Shown piece after piece: positions 63,089 to 64,000 of a stretch of 64,000 nucleotides of DNA (its first letter is position 1; each line of letters starts with the position of its first letter). Source of the DNA: Candidatus Manganitrophaceae bacterium. GTDB lineage: Bacteria; Nitrospirota; Nitrospiria; SBBL01; JAADHI01. The stretch covers positions 1 to 64,000 of the forward strand of contig DUAG01000046.1 of the NCBI GenBank assembly GCA_012960925.1, written 5' to 3'. The translations under genes were made by a program, and so were the position numbers. Under the pieces are notes generated by a model that saw only the letters and a list, made by a program, of their open reading frames with translations, ran no database searches and had not been told where the DNA came from.

Positions 63089-63913
63089 TTATACAAAAGT
63101 CGCATCGACCAATAAGAAAAACCGGGAGAAGATGGCTCCAATAATGACCATCATCATTGCCACATACAGTAAACCTGTGGCAGACATTGTTGCCCTTTCC
63201 TTGACCGTCTCGAGGATCATCGGTGCTAAAATAACCGGCCCCCCGATTCCAATCAAAAGTCGAATCCAGAGATAAAGCCCTTCAATCGTATTCATCAGGA
63301 GGGCATTTTTTAAGCGCTGTGGAGGGACCAGAATCATGAGACTGATCAGGGTAAGTCCCGCCTCTAGAAATACAAAGACCATGAACAGCTTTGCAAGGTT
63401 TCGGAGCGGGACAATCGAAAGAGAAGGCCGGGTGAGATAGCTATGGCCTAACAGCATCCCCAGCACACCCGCACCCATCAGGAGGCTGGAGGACAGAAAT
63501 TGGGCCGACAGGGAAAGTACGCGGACCAGGCCGGATGATTGGGGAAGATAATACCCGACACTGGCCAGGATCGCAAGGGCCCCAAGAAGAGAGGCTGACA
63601 AGAGAAGTATTCGGCTGTGATGAGGATTGCGAAACCATAGACGGAGATTGTAGACAAAAAGAGTGAGGACAAAAAGAGAGAAGAACAGGAAAATCATCCC
63701 GGTCCAATTCAACTGGAACATCGCCATGCCCCATTCGGACAAAGGGATTGGGAAAAGGGACAGGCCGAGAAGGACGCACAAGAGAAAGACGATTCCATTG
63801 GTTCTAAAGAACCCGAGCCCGACCGTCTCCAATGAGGGGAGAGACATCCAGAAGATACCTCCGACGGCAAGTTGCCCAAAGACCAAGAAAGCAATTTCCT
63901 GTATCCGGCCCAT
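63089..63913 (-). CDS. Polytopic membrane protein, unknown
   Basis: A 274-residue protein with eight to nine hydrophobic segments. I do not recognise it with certainty. The string LLGHSYLTRPSLSIVPLRN between helices recalls an uncharacterised family with GHWYL-like motifs, and NrfD-like quinone proteins are a remote alternative. It begins 16 bases after a short coding end at the window edge and stands upstream of the cupin gene. Confidence 0.7.
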   Translation of the reverse strand: MGRIQEIAFLVFGQLAVGGIFWMSLPSLETVGLGFFRTNGIVFLLCVLLGLSLFPIPLSEWGMAMFQLNWTGMIFLFFSLFVLTLFVYNLRLWFRNPHHSRILLLSASLLGALAILASVGYYLPQSSGLVRVLSLSAQFLSSSLLMGAGVLGMLLGHSYLTRPSLSIVPLRNLAKLFMVFVFLEAGLTLISLMILVPPQRLKNALLMNTIEGLYLWIRLLIGIGGPVILAPMILETVKERATMSATGLLYVAMMMVIIGAIFSRFFLLVDATFV

Positions 63914-63929
63914 AGGCTACGACATACTC

Positions 63930-64000
63930 CTAGTGCCCATTTGGGGAGTCCTCTAGATTTTTTTCTTCGAACATAAGCTGCGGGGACCCATGATGGTGGA
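63930..64000 (-). CDS. C-terminal end of a gene running in from beyond the window
   Basis: A minus-strand frame reads HHHGSPQLMFEEKNLEDS and ends with TAG at 63932-63930, 16 bases before the next gene's ATG. The hydrophilic, acidic character fits a protein tail, but only about 23 codons are visible, so family and reality are uncertain. Confidence 0.4.
   Translation of the reverse strand, partial: HHHGSPQLMFEEKNLEDSPNGH

Overview
The window is a bacterial chromosome segment, gene dense, with no ribosomal RNA, phage or plasmid module. I favour a Nitrospirota-like organism. The reasons are a cytochrome bd-like multi-haem membrane subunit beside nuoF, a glycine dehydrogenase split into two subunits, a two-subunit sodium/solute symporter, a CcsA/HemX-type protein ahead of hemA, and gram-negative outer-membrane features (a porin and several lipoproteins). 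The phylum is an inference from gene content.

Layout. Bases 1-18588 are one long minus-strand run: a haem operon (ccsA-like, hemA, a beta-propeller lipoprotein, hemC, then a gene just off the window), an amino-acid operon (alaC, hom, thrC, lysC, cimA, HtrA-like lipoprotein), then smc, and the pair hemW-rimO. Bases 18.6-29 kb are accessory and partly decayed: a broken DNA adenine methylase, a membrane gene split by TGA, a palindrome of two DnaA boxes next to an AT-rich tract, a DUF4124 protein with duplicated domains, a methyltransferase-symporter operon with a frameshift, and a hybrid histidine kinase with six lesions. Bases 29-41 kb hold an M48 peptidase, a DUF2064 protein, protoporphyrinogen oxidase, a zinc/manganese uptake operon with a stop in the binding protein and a frameshift in a thioredoxin, and an arsR-pstSCAB operon. 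Bases 41.5-53.4 kb are plus strand: gcvT-gcvPA-M28 peptidase-Nudix-gcvPB-sdhA, purM-purN-YbjQ-TPR, tRNA-Ala(CGC) and a REC-histidine kinase. The remainder holds an HtrA protease, a 1065-residue M1/M28 peptidase, the bd-like subunit, nuoF, a cobH-like gene, a cupin and a membrane protein.

Repeats. At least five copies (plus one lone end) of a 54-153 bp element with terminal inverted repeats related to GTAACGATTCAGCATGCC lie between genes at 7.2, 36.9, 37.4, 41.4, 48.7 and 58.4 kb. It codes for nothing and looks like a MITE. A second short repeat, with core ACAGCGAGCGCAATCC, occurs at 18.6, 51.8 and 55.2 kb; its last copy supplies the start codon and first residues of the large peptidase. A 38-bp palindrome is embedded in frame in the YbjQ-domain gene.

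How the genes work together. Haem synthesis is spread over the hem operon and hemG (hemW is probably a haem chaperone), and haem would feed the bd-like oxidase and cytochromes. The lysC-hom-thrC-cimA set makes threonine and offers the citramalate route to isoleucine. The gcv and pur genes link one-carbon units to purine synthesis. The pst and metal operons serve nutrient uptake. Many genes overlap by ATGA, so translational coupling is common.
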